From Ypsolopha sequella (Eukaryota; Arthropoda; Insecta; Lepidoptera; Ypsolophidae): a DNA stretch of 64,000 bases. The notes under the pieces were generated by a model. That model saw only the letters and a program-made list of their open reading frames with translations, searched no databases and was not told where the DNA came from. The stretch spans positions 8,999,201 through 9,063,200 of the forward strand of contig OW203984.1 of NCBI GenBank assembly GCA_934047225.1, written 5' to 3'. The translations under genes were made by a program, and so were the position numbers. This document shows positions 33,908 through 43,734 of this stretch, piece by piece; the first letter of the stretch is position 1; the number at the start of each line of letters is the position of its first letter.

Positions 33908-34187
33908 GTACGTTTCAAATACCAAGGCCCCATTGCACTTTAGACGGTCATTAGGCGTTAACAATAGGATTAGTGATAACAAAAGATAAAGTGCGTTTCA
34001 AATACCAAGGCCCTATTGCACTAGAAACTTAACAATGGGGCTCATAATGTTTGCCTTTTGTTATCTAATTTGGAGCACTTCAAATTGGCACGCGTATCTG
34101 GCCAGGTATCTTTTGTTATCAGTAATCCTATTGTTAACGCCTAATGACCGTCTAAAGGGCAATGGGGCCTTGGTATTTGAAACGTAC
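33908..34187. mobile_element. MITE, TA target site (280 bp)
   Basis: Arms of about 80 bp: GTACGTTTCAAATACCAAGG...GTGATAACAAAAGATA on the left, and its inverted copy ending CCTTGGTATTTGAAACGTAC on the right. It is flanked by TA at 33906-33907 and 34188-34189. The inner part contains a direct duplicate of the arm start (GTGCGTTTCAAATACCAAGG near 33991), giving a repeated end. Confidence 0.85.
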
Positions 34188-34189
34188 TA

Positions 34190-34655
34190 TACATGCTTTA
34201 GGTGTTTGTGAAGGCTTTGATCGCAATGAGAGGTTGCATCTATCTTAAGATATGTATCCCTTTCCCCCACACCGCACTCCGACCCATCTCTCATCAAGAG
34301 GTGCAAGATGGCGAGATATTCAAACGACGCCGAATTTGTAAAATGGTTTCAGGTTAAAACCGTTTTCCATGAAACGGTAACTGTTTATTTTGTATATATA
34401 TAGTTATCTTTATATAAACGACGTCTGTATTCCTCTCTTTTTTATTTCCAGTACACATAAAAATAATACAACTTGTTAAACTTTGCGTAAAAACGAGGCA
34501 GCTAATATGATGGTGTTTCATAAATTTTGCTTTTTGGGTTGTATAGAGACGTAGTTAGATGTCGCTATATATGAAAAAAAAATAAGAAGAAAATAAACTG
34601 TTGACTTCACAATCAGATTTTACCTTTTGTATGAATCTTAAAAAAATCCAGGCGT
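34190..34655 (+). repeat. dispersed repeat with exon-like core, copy A
   Basis: It is the paralogue of 44745-45405. It shares CTTTAGGTGTTTGTGA, ATCAAGAGGTGCAAGATGGC, GATATTCAAA, AACTTTGCGTAA and GATGGTGTTTCAT. The stretch 34266-34352 is open and would encode 29 residues ending EFVKWFQ, followed by GTTAAA (weak donor-like). Whether this is coding is unproven. No known domain was recognised. Confidence 0.65.
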
Positions 34656-35499
34656 GATGAACATTAACACAAAAATATGAAACAAGATACTACAAATATA
34701 TTATAATGTACAAGGGTGGCACTTATTTCTAATAGCAATATCTCCCAGGCAACCTTTGGATGAAAAAGGAGATAGAAAAAAACAAAGATGAGAGCGTGCA
34801 AACGTAAAAAGAAAAAAACCGGCCAAGTGCGAGTCGGACTCGCGCATAAAGGGTTTCGTAACACCACACAATACGGGTACAGAACCCTAAAAAATTATGG
34901 TAGATAATTCCACTTGCAGTTACATAGGACCAACTTACTTTGACATGTACGATCTGTATTTATGTAACTTTATGAATCTAAAGGCTCTAATTAAGTTGGT
35001 CACTATAACGTCCTACGTAACTTTCCAACCCTGAAATTGCGAAAAAAATACAGGTGTTCCGTAGAAAGTTACGTCCCTACTTGACAGAAACGTGTCACTA
35101 AAAATCCATCCCGTATATACTTATAACACAATAAGTAGGGTTTCGTCCGTACGAGGCAGGTACGAGGAAAATAATGCCAGTCAAGTGCGAGCAGGACTCA
35201 TGCCCTGAGGGTTCCGTAAATACCACTTGAGGTGAAGTGAGACCCAAAGTACGTGTTTCGATTGCTTGGACGCTAAAAACTACGCATTTTTTTTATATAT
35301 ACATTTTTTTAAATTTGATTTTGGTGCCCGAAACACGATTGAGCAAACTTGACTTGATGCAAGATAACACGAATTTTCCGCAAAATTTAATTATTTTAAG
35401 GGAAAACGCAGTTGCATTCAATATGTTACTAGAGATATATCAATGAAATTTTCTTTCCCATGTTTCGTAATAGATACCGCAGAGAATTATGGGTTCAAA
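34656..35499. other. repeat scraps, otherwise unassigned
   Basis: 34709-34760 (CAAGGGTGGCACTTATTTCT then AATAGCAATAT) recurs at 42058-42112. 34811-34890 is the 5' end of the GGGTTCCGTA-type repeat (CGGCCAAGTGCGAGTCGGAC). 35170-35225 is a worn version of the same end (GTCAAGTGCGAGCAGGACTC). No gene was recognised. Confidence 0.55.
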
Positions 35500-35691
35500 T
35501 CTGACCGACTGTTTGACTGACTAACTGACTGCCTGACTGACTGACTGACTAACTCTGATCTACCAATGCCCAGACCAAACGGCTAGACCTTGGATCATGA
35601 AATTTGGTCTGTTGTATGACGGATTTTAGGAAATTCTCACGGGATTGGGAGAACGAATTCTACGCAGGCAACGCCATGCGGCGTCCGCTAG
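35500..35691 (+). mobile_element. Helitron, short or 5'-worn
   Basis: The 3' end is CGCCATGCGGCGTCCGCTAG at 35672-35691: a short hairpin shortly before CTAG, then T (35692). The candidate 5' TC at 35500 follows A and leads into a CTGA microsatellite (to about 35555), which also occurs just inside the 5' end of the Helitron at 48544. The 5' boundary is a guess. There is no coding capacity. Confidence 0.6.
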
Positions 35692-36246
35692 TTCTTTATT
35701 TGTTTTCCATAAAAGTAAGAATTACCTGCAAAATATTGTCACTGCTGTAGATTTTTTACCACAAGCGCCGTAGCTTTTGCCACACAAAATTGGAATCTAA
35801 ATTTATATCCTTTAAAATTGGTTTTCGTTTTCATAGTAGTTTGCATGGTTGCTTTGGGACTCACTTTTATTCTACGTGCAGTTATTGGTACCAACTTACC
35901 ATAAAACTCTATGGATGTAAGGGGTCCAATGAAGTTGATCTCAAATAAGTTTGTAAGTAAATAAATATAAGTAACTTTTAGATTTGGTGGGTTGATAGCA
36001 CGTTTTCCTCTATGATAGCACGGGACGTCCAAACAACAGTTTCTAACAAATAAAATTTAACAATACTATATAATAAATATATTTTATTTCAGAGACAAGC
36101 TCCATATTATGTAAGTAACAGATAGTTATGTATAATATACATAATTTATACTGTATCAGTTTGTGTTTTTTATGTATGGACGACTTAAATACACCTTATA
36201 ATTGCAAAGGAGGTTAAGTTTTAGCCTTTGAATATATATGGTCATA
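35692..36246. other. unassigned DNA
   Basis: No gene or element end was recognised. Confidence 0.5.
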
Positions 36247-36592
36247 GTGGTAGAGCAGCTGCCGGGCTCGACTGTGGAGGTATCAACATCTTACTTGGAA
36301 ACACCCTGGAAGTAATTCGGGCGAGAGTAAAAGGACAGCTCACAGGCAAAAAACCACGAAGCCCACCATGCCTGGGACCGATGGATGGCGGTATATCCAT
36401 CCCTAATGGAACAGACTGGTGAAGAGCAGCGGCGTCACTGGTGCGAGGGTTCCGGCACCGCGCTCACCAACCCGCCTCCTCAGCGTGTGTGAGTATGGGC
36501 AATTCTTTCAGGATGACCGCCGGGAGTGGCAAAGTCCTGGAAAAGCTTGTGTCCAGCAGTGGACGAACTAGGCTGATGTATGGATGGATGTA
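36247..36592 (+). mobile_element. RTE-tailed short repeat, copy 2
   Basis: It begins GTGGTAGAGCAGCTGCCGGG and proceeds through ACTGTGGAGGTATCAACATC, GGACAGCTCACAGGCAAAAA, GCCCACCATGCCTGGGACCG and GCGGCGTCACTGGTGCGAGG. It ends with the segment encoding DDRREWQSPGKACVQQWTN and a TGATGTATGGATGGATG tail. That C-terminal peptide is the end of RTE-type endonuclease/RT proteins. The 5' part is unrelated to the RTE frame. The shared start with other copies suggests a defined short element mobilised through the RTE tail. Confidence 0.8.
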
Positions 36593-36630
36593 ATATATAA
36601 TTTGACCAACTTTGTGCCCGAGTAGCAGCA

Positions 36631-37034
36631 GTATTTTCGAACTTTTGGTCTAAAAAACTTCATGATGATGAATATTTTTACGAAAAGGCTGAACTTCCAT
36701 TTGCCCTCGTATGACGTCACTTGAGTAATGGCTGTTTAGAAATGTGTTCTTTGCTATCAAGATAAATTTATAATAATTTTCTTCAGACTAATTTGACAGC
36801 TGGATGACAGGTGAGTAGACAGACAAAGACAGACCACTTTTTTATAAGCAATCACACATCACAATCAGTAAAATGTCTAAAATTTTCAAGTGACAAGGTC
36901 ATCGGACAATTCTTTAAAAAATCATAAAAAATAAGGGCTAATCTATGCTTATACCAAATAACGAAAACTGTGTCCTAAAATGGCGTATGTTCTCTAAAAA
37001 AAAAAAAAAAAATCTTTAAAAATTAAGCTATGGG
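36631..37034 (+). repeat. dispersed repeat, copy B with insertion
   Basis: It is homologous to 29943-30217 (GTATTTTCGAACTTTTGGTC ... TGACGTCACTTGAGTAATGG ... AATTAAGCTATGGG). 36811-36955 has no counterpart in copy A and is an insertion here or a deletion there. No inverted ends were evident on the extra block. Confidence 0.75.
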
Positions 37035-37145
37035 TATTGTAAAACTGGCTACTTTGCTTAATAATTGAAACAATACGATTTTTTTACACAATTGCACCCC
37101 AAAGCAGCTAAGGACGAAATGAACCATTTTATTGGTACATAAACA

Positions 37146-37284
37146 CGCTCTGTGTTACTACAAAAGGGTGTTTAAACGATGTTTAACTTTAGACAGTGTT
37201 TAAATCTGTGCTGTCACTTTTTTACAATATGAAAGAAAAGGGGACAACAACAGATTTAAACACTGGTTTTGTAGTAACACGGGC
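37146..37284. mobile_element. short MITE
   Basis: CTGTGTTACTACAAAAGGGT then GTTTAAA pairs with TTTAAACACTGGTTTTGTAG then TAACACG. The arms are about 30 bp with a further GTTTAAA pair inside. It is about 139 bp long and non-coding. Confidence 0.65.
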
Positions 37285-38190
37285 TTTGTTTTTAATTTTA
37301 TTTACACTTGTGGTAGTGAAGGGCGGCGCAATAAGTGGCAACAAGTGATCTCGTAATATCAATCAAGCATAGGCATATCCACTATTATCCGTGAACAAAT
37401 TTCTTAGATCCCAACACCATCAAATATGAAACCAAAATTTGAATAATATTTGACATATTCAAAGCAAACCAACCCCCGAAGTCTCTATGTCACAGAGCCT
37501 GAATTAGAATGCATGAAACTGGGCACAGAGAATCAAATCTAATAAGGTCGGGTTTATTCAATAAGTGAGCAGCGACATACATCGTTGGGTCTTGGCAATC
37601 TAGTTAAACAAGAGCCGCTTTCAAGGATTTCTGACTTGTTCACTGAGGCACCATGACATCCTTCGTGATTTGTAATGAACACTTCGGTTGACTTTGATCG
37701 CATATACATTGAAATCTCCAACATCTTATTCAGCAAGCGGTTATTGAAATCACTTTTAAGCTACCGTTTAAATCCAACTGATAGATACTGAAACCAAACG
37801 TTTTTTTATCAAAATCATTTTATTTATTTATTTTCAGTGTAAGTGCTCGTAAAGTCGTAAAGGCCCACTTTTTATGCATCAAAACCGAACAGAAAGTTGA
37901 TTATTTTGCCCTAGGGCTTTATTATTATTAGTTATCCTGCATAAATGTGTCTAATGTTGCGAATAACTATGGATAATAGTGAATAGTGTATTGTGACTTC
38001 AATAGTTAAATTAATTAAAAGTCATAGATTATATATCATAGATTAATTAATACAACTTAATTGCATAACATAGTGTTTTGTATTGTATTCTTTGAGTTAA
38101 TCAGAATTATTTCGAACAACATGTACTGTAGTGTTATAATAAGATTAATTTTGGTGAGCTAGCGGTGTTGTGGTACTTTGTTGTAGGTAC
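37285..38190. other. unassigned DNA upstream of the LINE
   Basis: No ORF1/gag-like frame or promoter was recognised. TGTAGGTAC at 38182-38190 repeats the sequence immediately after the LINE tail (41598-41606) and may be the target duplication, which would place the LINE's 5' end at 38191. The 9-mer is simple enough for chance. Confidence 0.4.
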
Positions 38191-41100
38191 CTATTTAGTT
38201 TTACCACTTTCACCTTATTTTTATTATATTATATATTTACATACTTTTAAGTTTTTATATATTCTTATATAATTAGTTACTTATATTCTTACAATGGATT
38301 TATCATACAACTCGGAACTCTTCCATTCATTGGACTCGAACGACTCTTTTATTGATGCATTAGATGACTCTTTGGATAATGTTCACCTCAGTGATCTACT
38401 TCATAATACTTTTCAGCCACATAAGAAGAATCTAAACTTATGTCACATTAATGCACAAAGTATTCCCGGACACTACACTGAATTTCTCGCTACCTTTACC
38501 AGTAATAATATTCATGCCTGTCTTGTCTCGGAATCGTGGTTAAAACCCACACTGCCTTCTACCTCTGTTGCTATTCCGGGCTACGTTTTGATAAGAAACG
38601 ACCGAACCGGTGCAGGTAGTGGCGGGGTTGCGATATATCTCCGCTCCGATATTAAATATAAAATTATTTCACATTCACCCTCTGAATATAACAGGGACAA
38701 GCCATTCATGGAATATATGTTCATTGAACTAGATTTTACTACTGCAAAATTTCTATTAGGTGTTGTGTACCCCCCACCAACAATTGATTACTTCAACACA
38801 CTGGAACATTTACTGGTCACACATTTGCCCGAATATGAGCATGCTGTTATTATGGGTGATTTAAACACAAACCTGCTATGTGATGATACTCGATCGAATA
38901 ACCTGCGGACTCTTACCTCATCCGTCAACGTCTCTATTATGCCACTTGATGCCACTCATCATGTGGGTGACTCGCATACCTTGTTAGACCTTATTCTTAC
39001 CCCTAATTCAGACCGAATTGCGTGCCATGGCCAGTTCACGGCATCTGGCTTTTCCCATCATGACCTTATCTATGCCTCATACAAATTGAAAATTCCTAAG
39101 CCTAAGCCAAAGATCATACTTCAGCGAAACTTTGCTGCCATGTCTGTTGACAATCTTATAATTGATGCTAAGGCAATCAATTGGTCCGAGTTAGAGCATG
39201 CCGAGACAATTGATGACAAAATAGAACTATTTAACAAAATAGTGACTGAACTCTATGATGTCTATGCTCCTATACACCCAGTCCGTATGAAACGTCCGCC
39301 TACACCTTGGATTACTGGAGAAATACGTAAGGTCATGGCCACTAGGGATAAACTCAGACGCAAGCATAAAAAACACCCATGTGAAAGCAACTGGAATAGG
39401 TTTAAAAGTGCTAGGAACCACTGCAATCAGATGGTTAGGAATGCGAAACGACGCCATATACACACTACTATCGAAAAATGCAATCCTAAAAATCTCTGGC
39501 AATTTCTCCGTACTCTGGGGTTTGGCAAATGTCGGCAAATTCTTAACCCATCCTTGGATCTTAATGGATTAAATAAACATTTTTCCTCCCCCCCACACAC
39601 CATTGATCCAATATTAAAAGATAGTACCATTCAACGCATCGCAGCTGCTCCTTCTCTGTCTCATCATACTTTTGATTTCACACCAGTTCTCGTCTCCGAT
39701 ATTCGTAAAATTATTCTCTCTATCCCAAGTAAAGCTGTAGGCCACGACACTATTGGCCGTGATCTTCTCCTCCCTATTCTGGAAATCATTCTCCCTATCG
39801 TTACCCACATTGTGAACTTTTCTCTAACATCAAATACTTTCCCTGCATCGTGGTAACTGGCATACATGGTTCCAGTTCCTAAAATTTCTGAACCCTTGGA
39901 GTTCAAAGACTACCGTCCAATCTCTATACTTCCTTTTCTCTCTAAAGTTCTCGAACGGGTGGTCAATCGTCAATTAATGAATTTTCTTCACTCAAATGAA
40001 CTTTTAAATCCATTTCAGTCGGGATTTCGTCCATCCCACAGTACATGTACTGCTCTCATTAAGATTACTGACGACTTTCGTAAAGCTATGGATGATAGGC
40101 AACTCACCCTCCTTACTATTCTTGATTTCAGCAGCGCTTTTAATTGTGTTGACTATGATATCCTCCTGACCATCCTCCGTTCTCTAAATATTTCTGATTC
40201 AGCTACTAAGTGGTTCCATTCGTATCTCTATGGCCGACAGCAGCGTATACGCTCTGATGATAATTTCTCTGATTGGTGTGACGTTACAGCTGGCGTCCCT
40301 CAGGGTGGTGTGCTATCCCCTCTTCTATTCTCCGTGTTTATAAACACCCTCACATCCGTCATTAACTTTAGTTGTTACCATATGTACGCTGACGACCTTC
40401 AACTCTATATGTCCTTTAAGCAGGACATAATTTCAGTAGCTATACAGAAAATGACTTCTGACCTAGACCACATAACTAAATGGACAGAACAATTCGGACT
40501 CCTTATAAACCCATCAAAAACACAGGTCATGATAGTTGGCAGCAGGGCTCTCATAGACAAAATTGACCTCAGCTCACTTCCCCCAGTCTGTTTAAATATC
40601 ACACCTCTTAAGTTCTGTAAATCTGTAAAGAATCTGGGGCTCTATATCCAGAACAATATGTCATGGGACCTGCATGTTTCTGAACTTAGCAAAAAGATCT
40701 TTGGATCTATACACTCTCTTAAACGAATGCAAAGATTTTTACCATATTCTGCTAAGGTCATGCTGATTAACTCACTCTTGCTCCCCATCTTAGACTATGC
40801 CGATGTCTGTTACCCTGATCTTACTGAAGGATTGTTAAATAAGCTCGGTCGTCTCCTTAATTTATTCATACGGTACATTTTTGGCCTCCGTAAGTACGAC
40901 CATGTGTCGCAATCCCGTTCTGATCTTAACTGGCTTAATATCCGAAATCGACGTAACGCTCATATTTTAACGCTTCTTTGGAACATCCTCAATGATCCCC
41001 TCTCCCCCTCTTACCTGAAAGAAAGTTTCGTTTCCCGTGATTCCCTTGGTCGCCTTCATCGCCCAGAGAACCATTTACTTTTGTGCACCCCCTCACATAA

Positions 41101-41597
41101 AACTGACATGTTTACAAATTCATTCACAATTTACGCAATACGTCTTTGGAATAGCTTACCACTCATCATTCGAGAGTCTTCATCAATAGCTGTTTTTAAA
41201 AATAGAGTCATGCAGCACTTTTTACATATGCAAAGTAATTAATAGCACATTTACTTTATCAATCCTTGTATGAGTTTTGAATCTTTCTCTTAATTGCATA
41301 TTATATTTAAATAATATGTATTTGTATATATGTATGTGTGTATTTTTTATTATTTGTATTTTATAGTAAGTACATTTGTTTTATATGTAGATTATGTAGA
41401 TATTATGCTCCGTTTGTTTATATGAATATTTTAATGCCTCTGTCATTAAGGCATTCAGTATTGTTTCTACGATACCTTTCCCGGCACTACCCAATAACGA
41501 TCCACAGCACCAAAGGTTAACTGGAAGACAATGCTAGATAGCATTAAGTTCGCCTTCTGTACATTTTTTAGTGCAATAAAGAATTTTATTATTATTA
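38191..41597 (+). mobile_element. nearly full LINE (CR1 group), single-ORF unit
   Basis: The unit comprises a short leader, an endonuclease-RT reading frame (38294-41242) and a 355 bp 3' UTR ending AATAAAGAATTTTATTATTA. No ORF1 is present, so the insertion is 5'-truncated close to ORF2 or the family is ORF2-only. The candidate 9-bp target duplication TGTAGGTAC flanks it. A diverged and internally deleted relative lies at 51989-53036. Confidence 0.8.
38294..41242 (+). pseudogene. LINE endonuclease-reverse transcriptase, one in-frame stop
   Basis: This is a 983-codon frame in a single phase, interrupted only by TAA at 39854-39856 between the endonuclease and RT domains. The N-terminal APE-type endonuclease carries Asn-53 (HINAQS), Glu-80 (SESW), the GDLN motif at 188-191 and SHHD at 254-257. 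The RT domain follows the stop: VPVPK...DYRPIS at 526-544, LDFSSAFNCVD at about 610-620, GVPQGGVLSP at about 667-676, and the catalytic YADD at 698-701. The protein ends with a conserved RLWNSLP block and VFKNRVMQHF. Such proteins nick target DNA and prime reverse transcription of the element RNA. All catalytic motifs look intact, so the copy appears recently disabled. The clade (CR1, Kiri, Daphne or similar) needs a tree. Confidence 0.9.
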
Positions 41598-42393
41598 TGT
41601 AGGTACACTTTTCAGTCACGGGCCCATAGGGACCCGGTCATTTGAAAGGCATTCATGGGGCCGAAGCCAACATTGAAGAGGCCTTTGGTACCATTTAATC
41701 TAGATGTGAGATGGCTGCATTATTATTTTTATTTGTTTACGAGGAGTTGGCTAACCTGTAACCTTTCCTGTGTACCATAAATGTTATACTTTTTTTTTCC
41801 ACTGTTTAACGGCCCTGGATACACTCCTTTTCAGGCAATCATAATTTAAAGTTCACAAGATTATATTTGTTTTATTTCCTCACACTAGGCATTGAAAAAC
41901 GTAGTATGATACACGGACGTAAGAGCAATAAATTACTCGGTTACGTTTAAGTCGTGATTTTTTCCTTTTCGCTCTTGTAACATAAACTACTACTATAACA
42001 CTTTTTGCACATTTACAAAAATAACTTAAAAGAAAAGAGAAACAATAAAACATGGTGTACAAGGGCGGCACTTATTGCTAATAGCAATATATTCTAGGCA
42101 ACCCTTGGTAGCTAACAGAAAGATGAACAAATAAACATGTGGAGGTGTAAATACTAATCAAAAAAATAATAGGGAGATCAAGATTAAAATATAAACCTAA
42201 ATATCTAAGACAAAAACTTACATATAAAAATACATGAATATACTTAAACAAATGAATACATACTTATTAAAACATTTTGATTTTATTTTTACATATTCCA
42301 ATAACACATTCCATTTAAAAAAAAACTATGACAGAAATAAATTTCTATGTTTGAACACTTGGCGATTTTTCCATTGCAAGGAGATATAAATTA
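41598..42393. other. unassigned DNA with two dispersed-repeat scraps
   Basis: 42058-42112 (CAAGGGCGGCACTTATTGCT, TAATAGCAATAT, AGGCAACCCTTGG) matches 34709-34760. 42330-42388 (GAACACTTGGCGATTTTTCC, GCAAGGAGATA) matches 13262-13330 and directly abuts the TIR element downstream. No gene was seen. Confidence 0.6.
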
Positions 42394-42955
42394 CAGTGCG
42401 CGCCAATCTTTTAGTCGTCTCTGATTGAGTTACGAGTGCAAGCTTGCGCAGGTACAGTCAAGGAAACAATAATATGAACGGTTGATTATTAAATGTTTAC
42501 TATAAGTGGGAAGGTGTACTTGCTGTACCTACCTATTTAATATATATTTATTATTTTAATGCAATCTTAACTGTTTAAATAAAACAAATAAATATAAACA
42601 CCATTTTCCTACATTGTCGCCTTAAAACGCTATAACGAACTTTACCAAACTAAATCAACAAAACAACAAATAAAGGCAACACAAACAGATTCAACGATTA
42701 ACTTAACGAATCATAGAATTTTTTCCACGAACGTACTTTTCGTGCAACGCGCGCGTGTGTAGTGTACGGAAGTAGCACTAACACTAACGCATAGTGTTGA
42801 CACCTGCTAAATGGCGAGCGGGGTGTGTGGTGCGACACGCAGGCGGGTGTGCTCCGCGCCCTCACTCCTGTAACCTCCCCCTGACACCGTAAAACGGCTA
42901 TTGCGTCGCCTCTTGCGTCTATCTTCAGAGGCGACTAAAAGATTGGCGGGCACTG
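42394..42955. mobile_element. CAGTG...CACTG element (562 bp)
   Basis: The left end CAGTGCGCGCCAATCTTTTA GTCGTCTC is the inverted partner of the right end ending GATTGGCGGGCACTG, about 28 bp with three differences. CAGTG/CACTG ends are common in hAT-like elements. The adjoining octamers (ATAAATTA, TAACATTA) agree at only 5 of 8, so a target duplication is not firm. The interior has no transposase frame; its right half is GC-richer (GCGGGTGTGCTCCGCGCCCT). The right end touches the next TIR element. Confidence 0.65.
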
Positions 42956-43127
42956 TAACATTATATCATTGCAGTATAGAAGCGCAGAACCTGAGACCTG
43001 GATAGCTCAGAGGTTAGAGCAATCGCCCGGCAAGCGAGAGGTCCCGGGTTCGAATCCCGGTTCATAGCTCCTCACATCCAGATTTACTTTTCTTTCTGCG
43101 TTTCTGTACTGCAATGATATAATGTTA
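42956..43127. mobile_element. TIR element carrying a tRNA-like unit
   Basis: The arms of 34 bp (42956-42989 and 43094-43127) begin TAACATTATATCATTGCAGT and differ at two positions. If the outer TA on each side is the target duplication, it is a Tc1/mariner-type MITE of 168 bp. The whole centre is occupied by a tRNA-like sequence with Pol III boxes. It immediately follows the CAGTG element. No transposase is present. Confidence 0.75.
42995..43067 (+). pseudogene. tRNA-like unit (Ala-type GGC loop), degenerate
   Basis: A-box TAGCTCAGAGGTTAGAGC (43003-43020) and B-box GGTTCGAATCC (43047-43057) are near-perfect, and the T arm CCGGG/CCCGG is intact. The anticodon stem TCGC/GCGA closes a 7-nt loop CCGGCAA, putting GGC at the anticodon position but C instead of the invariant U33. 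The 5' GACCTGG and 3' TTCATAG barely pair, so a canonical acceptor stem is absent; CTGGAT and ATCCAG further out (42998-43003, 43076-43081) could pair instead. It could be transcribed but is unlikely to be a working tRNA. Confidence 0.7.
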
Positions 43128-43275
43128 ATTCATTCCATTTTACCTTACAAATGTAATTTTCCATTAATCTTCGTTTTATTTACATGTCACTGCAAGGAAA
43201 ATATGACAGTATTATCTTTGAAGTCCTTGTCTATATGAAACATCTGTCAATTTTTTGATATTTTGGAAACATTGA

Positions 43276-43734
43276 GCGCATAATGCCACATATACAAATA
43301 ATAATGGAAAAAAGCTCAAAGCTGTCAACAGCAAAAGCCATCCTTTATCTGAGGTGGATAAAGAGGAAACCCTTTCAATTTGTACAGAGGAAATCTTTGC
43401 GAGACGTATAACAAATCCCTCACATATAGAGGCTGTTAATAGTATTTTTGTTTTTCCGTATGTGACGGCACATTATACAATGCGAAATGCCCGACCGGTT
43501 TTGTTTTGCACGTGTGCCGCATTATTGTTAGATTTAGATAACCATGTAACTTTAAGTATAAATAAGGAATCATGTTTCTTAAAAAATACATTACATACTA
43601 AACCATCAAACTGGCAACAACAATTTATTTATTATTACATACGGCTTGAACACTCACGTGTGATTGTTGTTGACTATATGCCAACCGTTTCACCGATACA
43701 ATTTCGGCATTATCAAGGCGAGTGTCGTTCTTAG
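43276..43734 (+). other. unrecognised open frame ending in the LTR
   Basis: 152 codons are open from just after a stop at 43273 to 43734, with no ATG before about residue 70. The composition is protein-like in parts (TEEIFARRITNPSHIEAVNS), but I recognise no domain. Its last few codons lie within the LTR start, so the reading frame was either cut by the LTR insertion or is accidental. It might be an exon or a fragment of an older element. Confidence 0.25.

Noticed and set aside
36228..36422. 64-codon frame as a gene
   Set aside because: It lies in the 5' part of the RTE-tailed repeat and is not open in the other copies as far as can be read.
39227..39906. Several minus-strand open frames of 64-103 codons
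   Set aside because: They are antisense shadows of the LINE endonuclease-RT frame.
42995..43067. Functional tRNA-Ala gene
   Set aside because: The acceptor stem does not pair and U33 is replaced by C, so it is called a tRNA-like pseudogene despite perfect internal promoter boxes.
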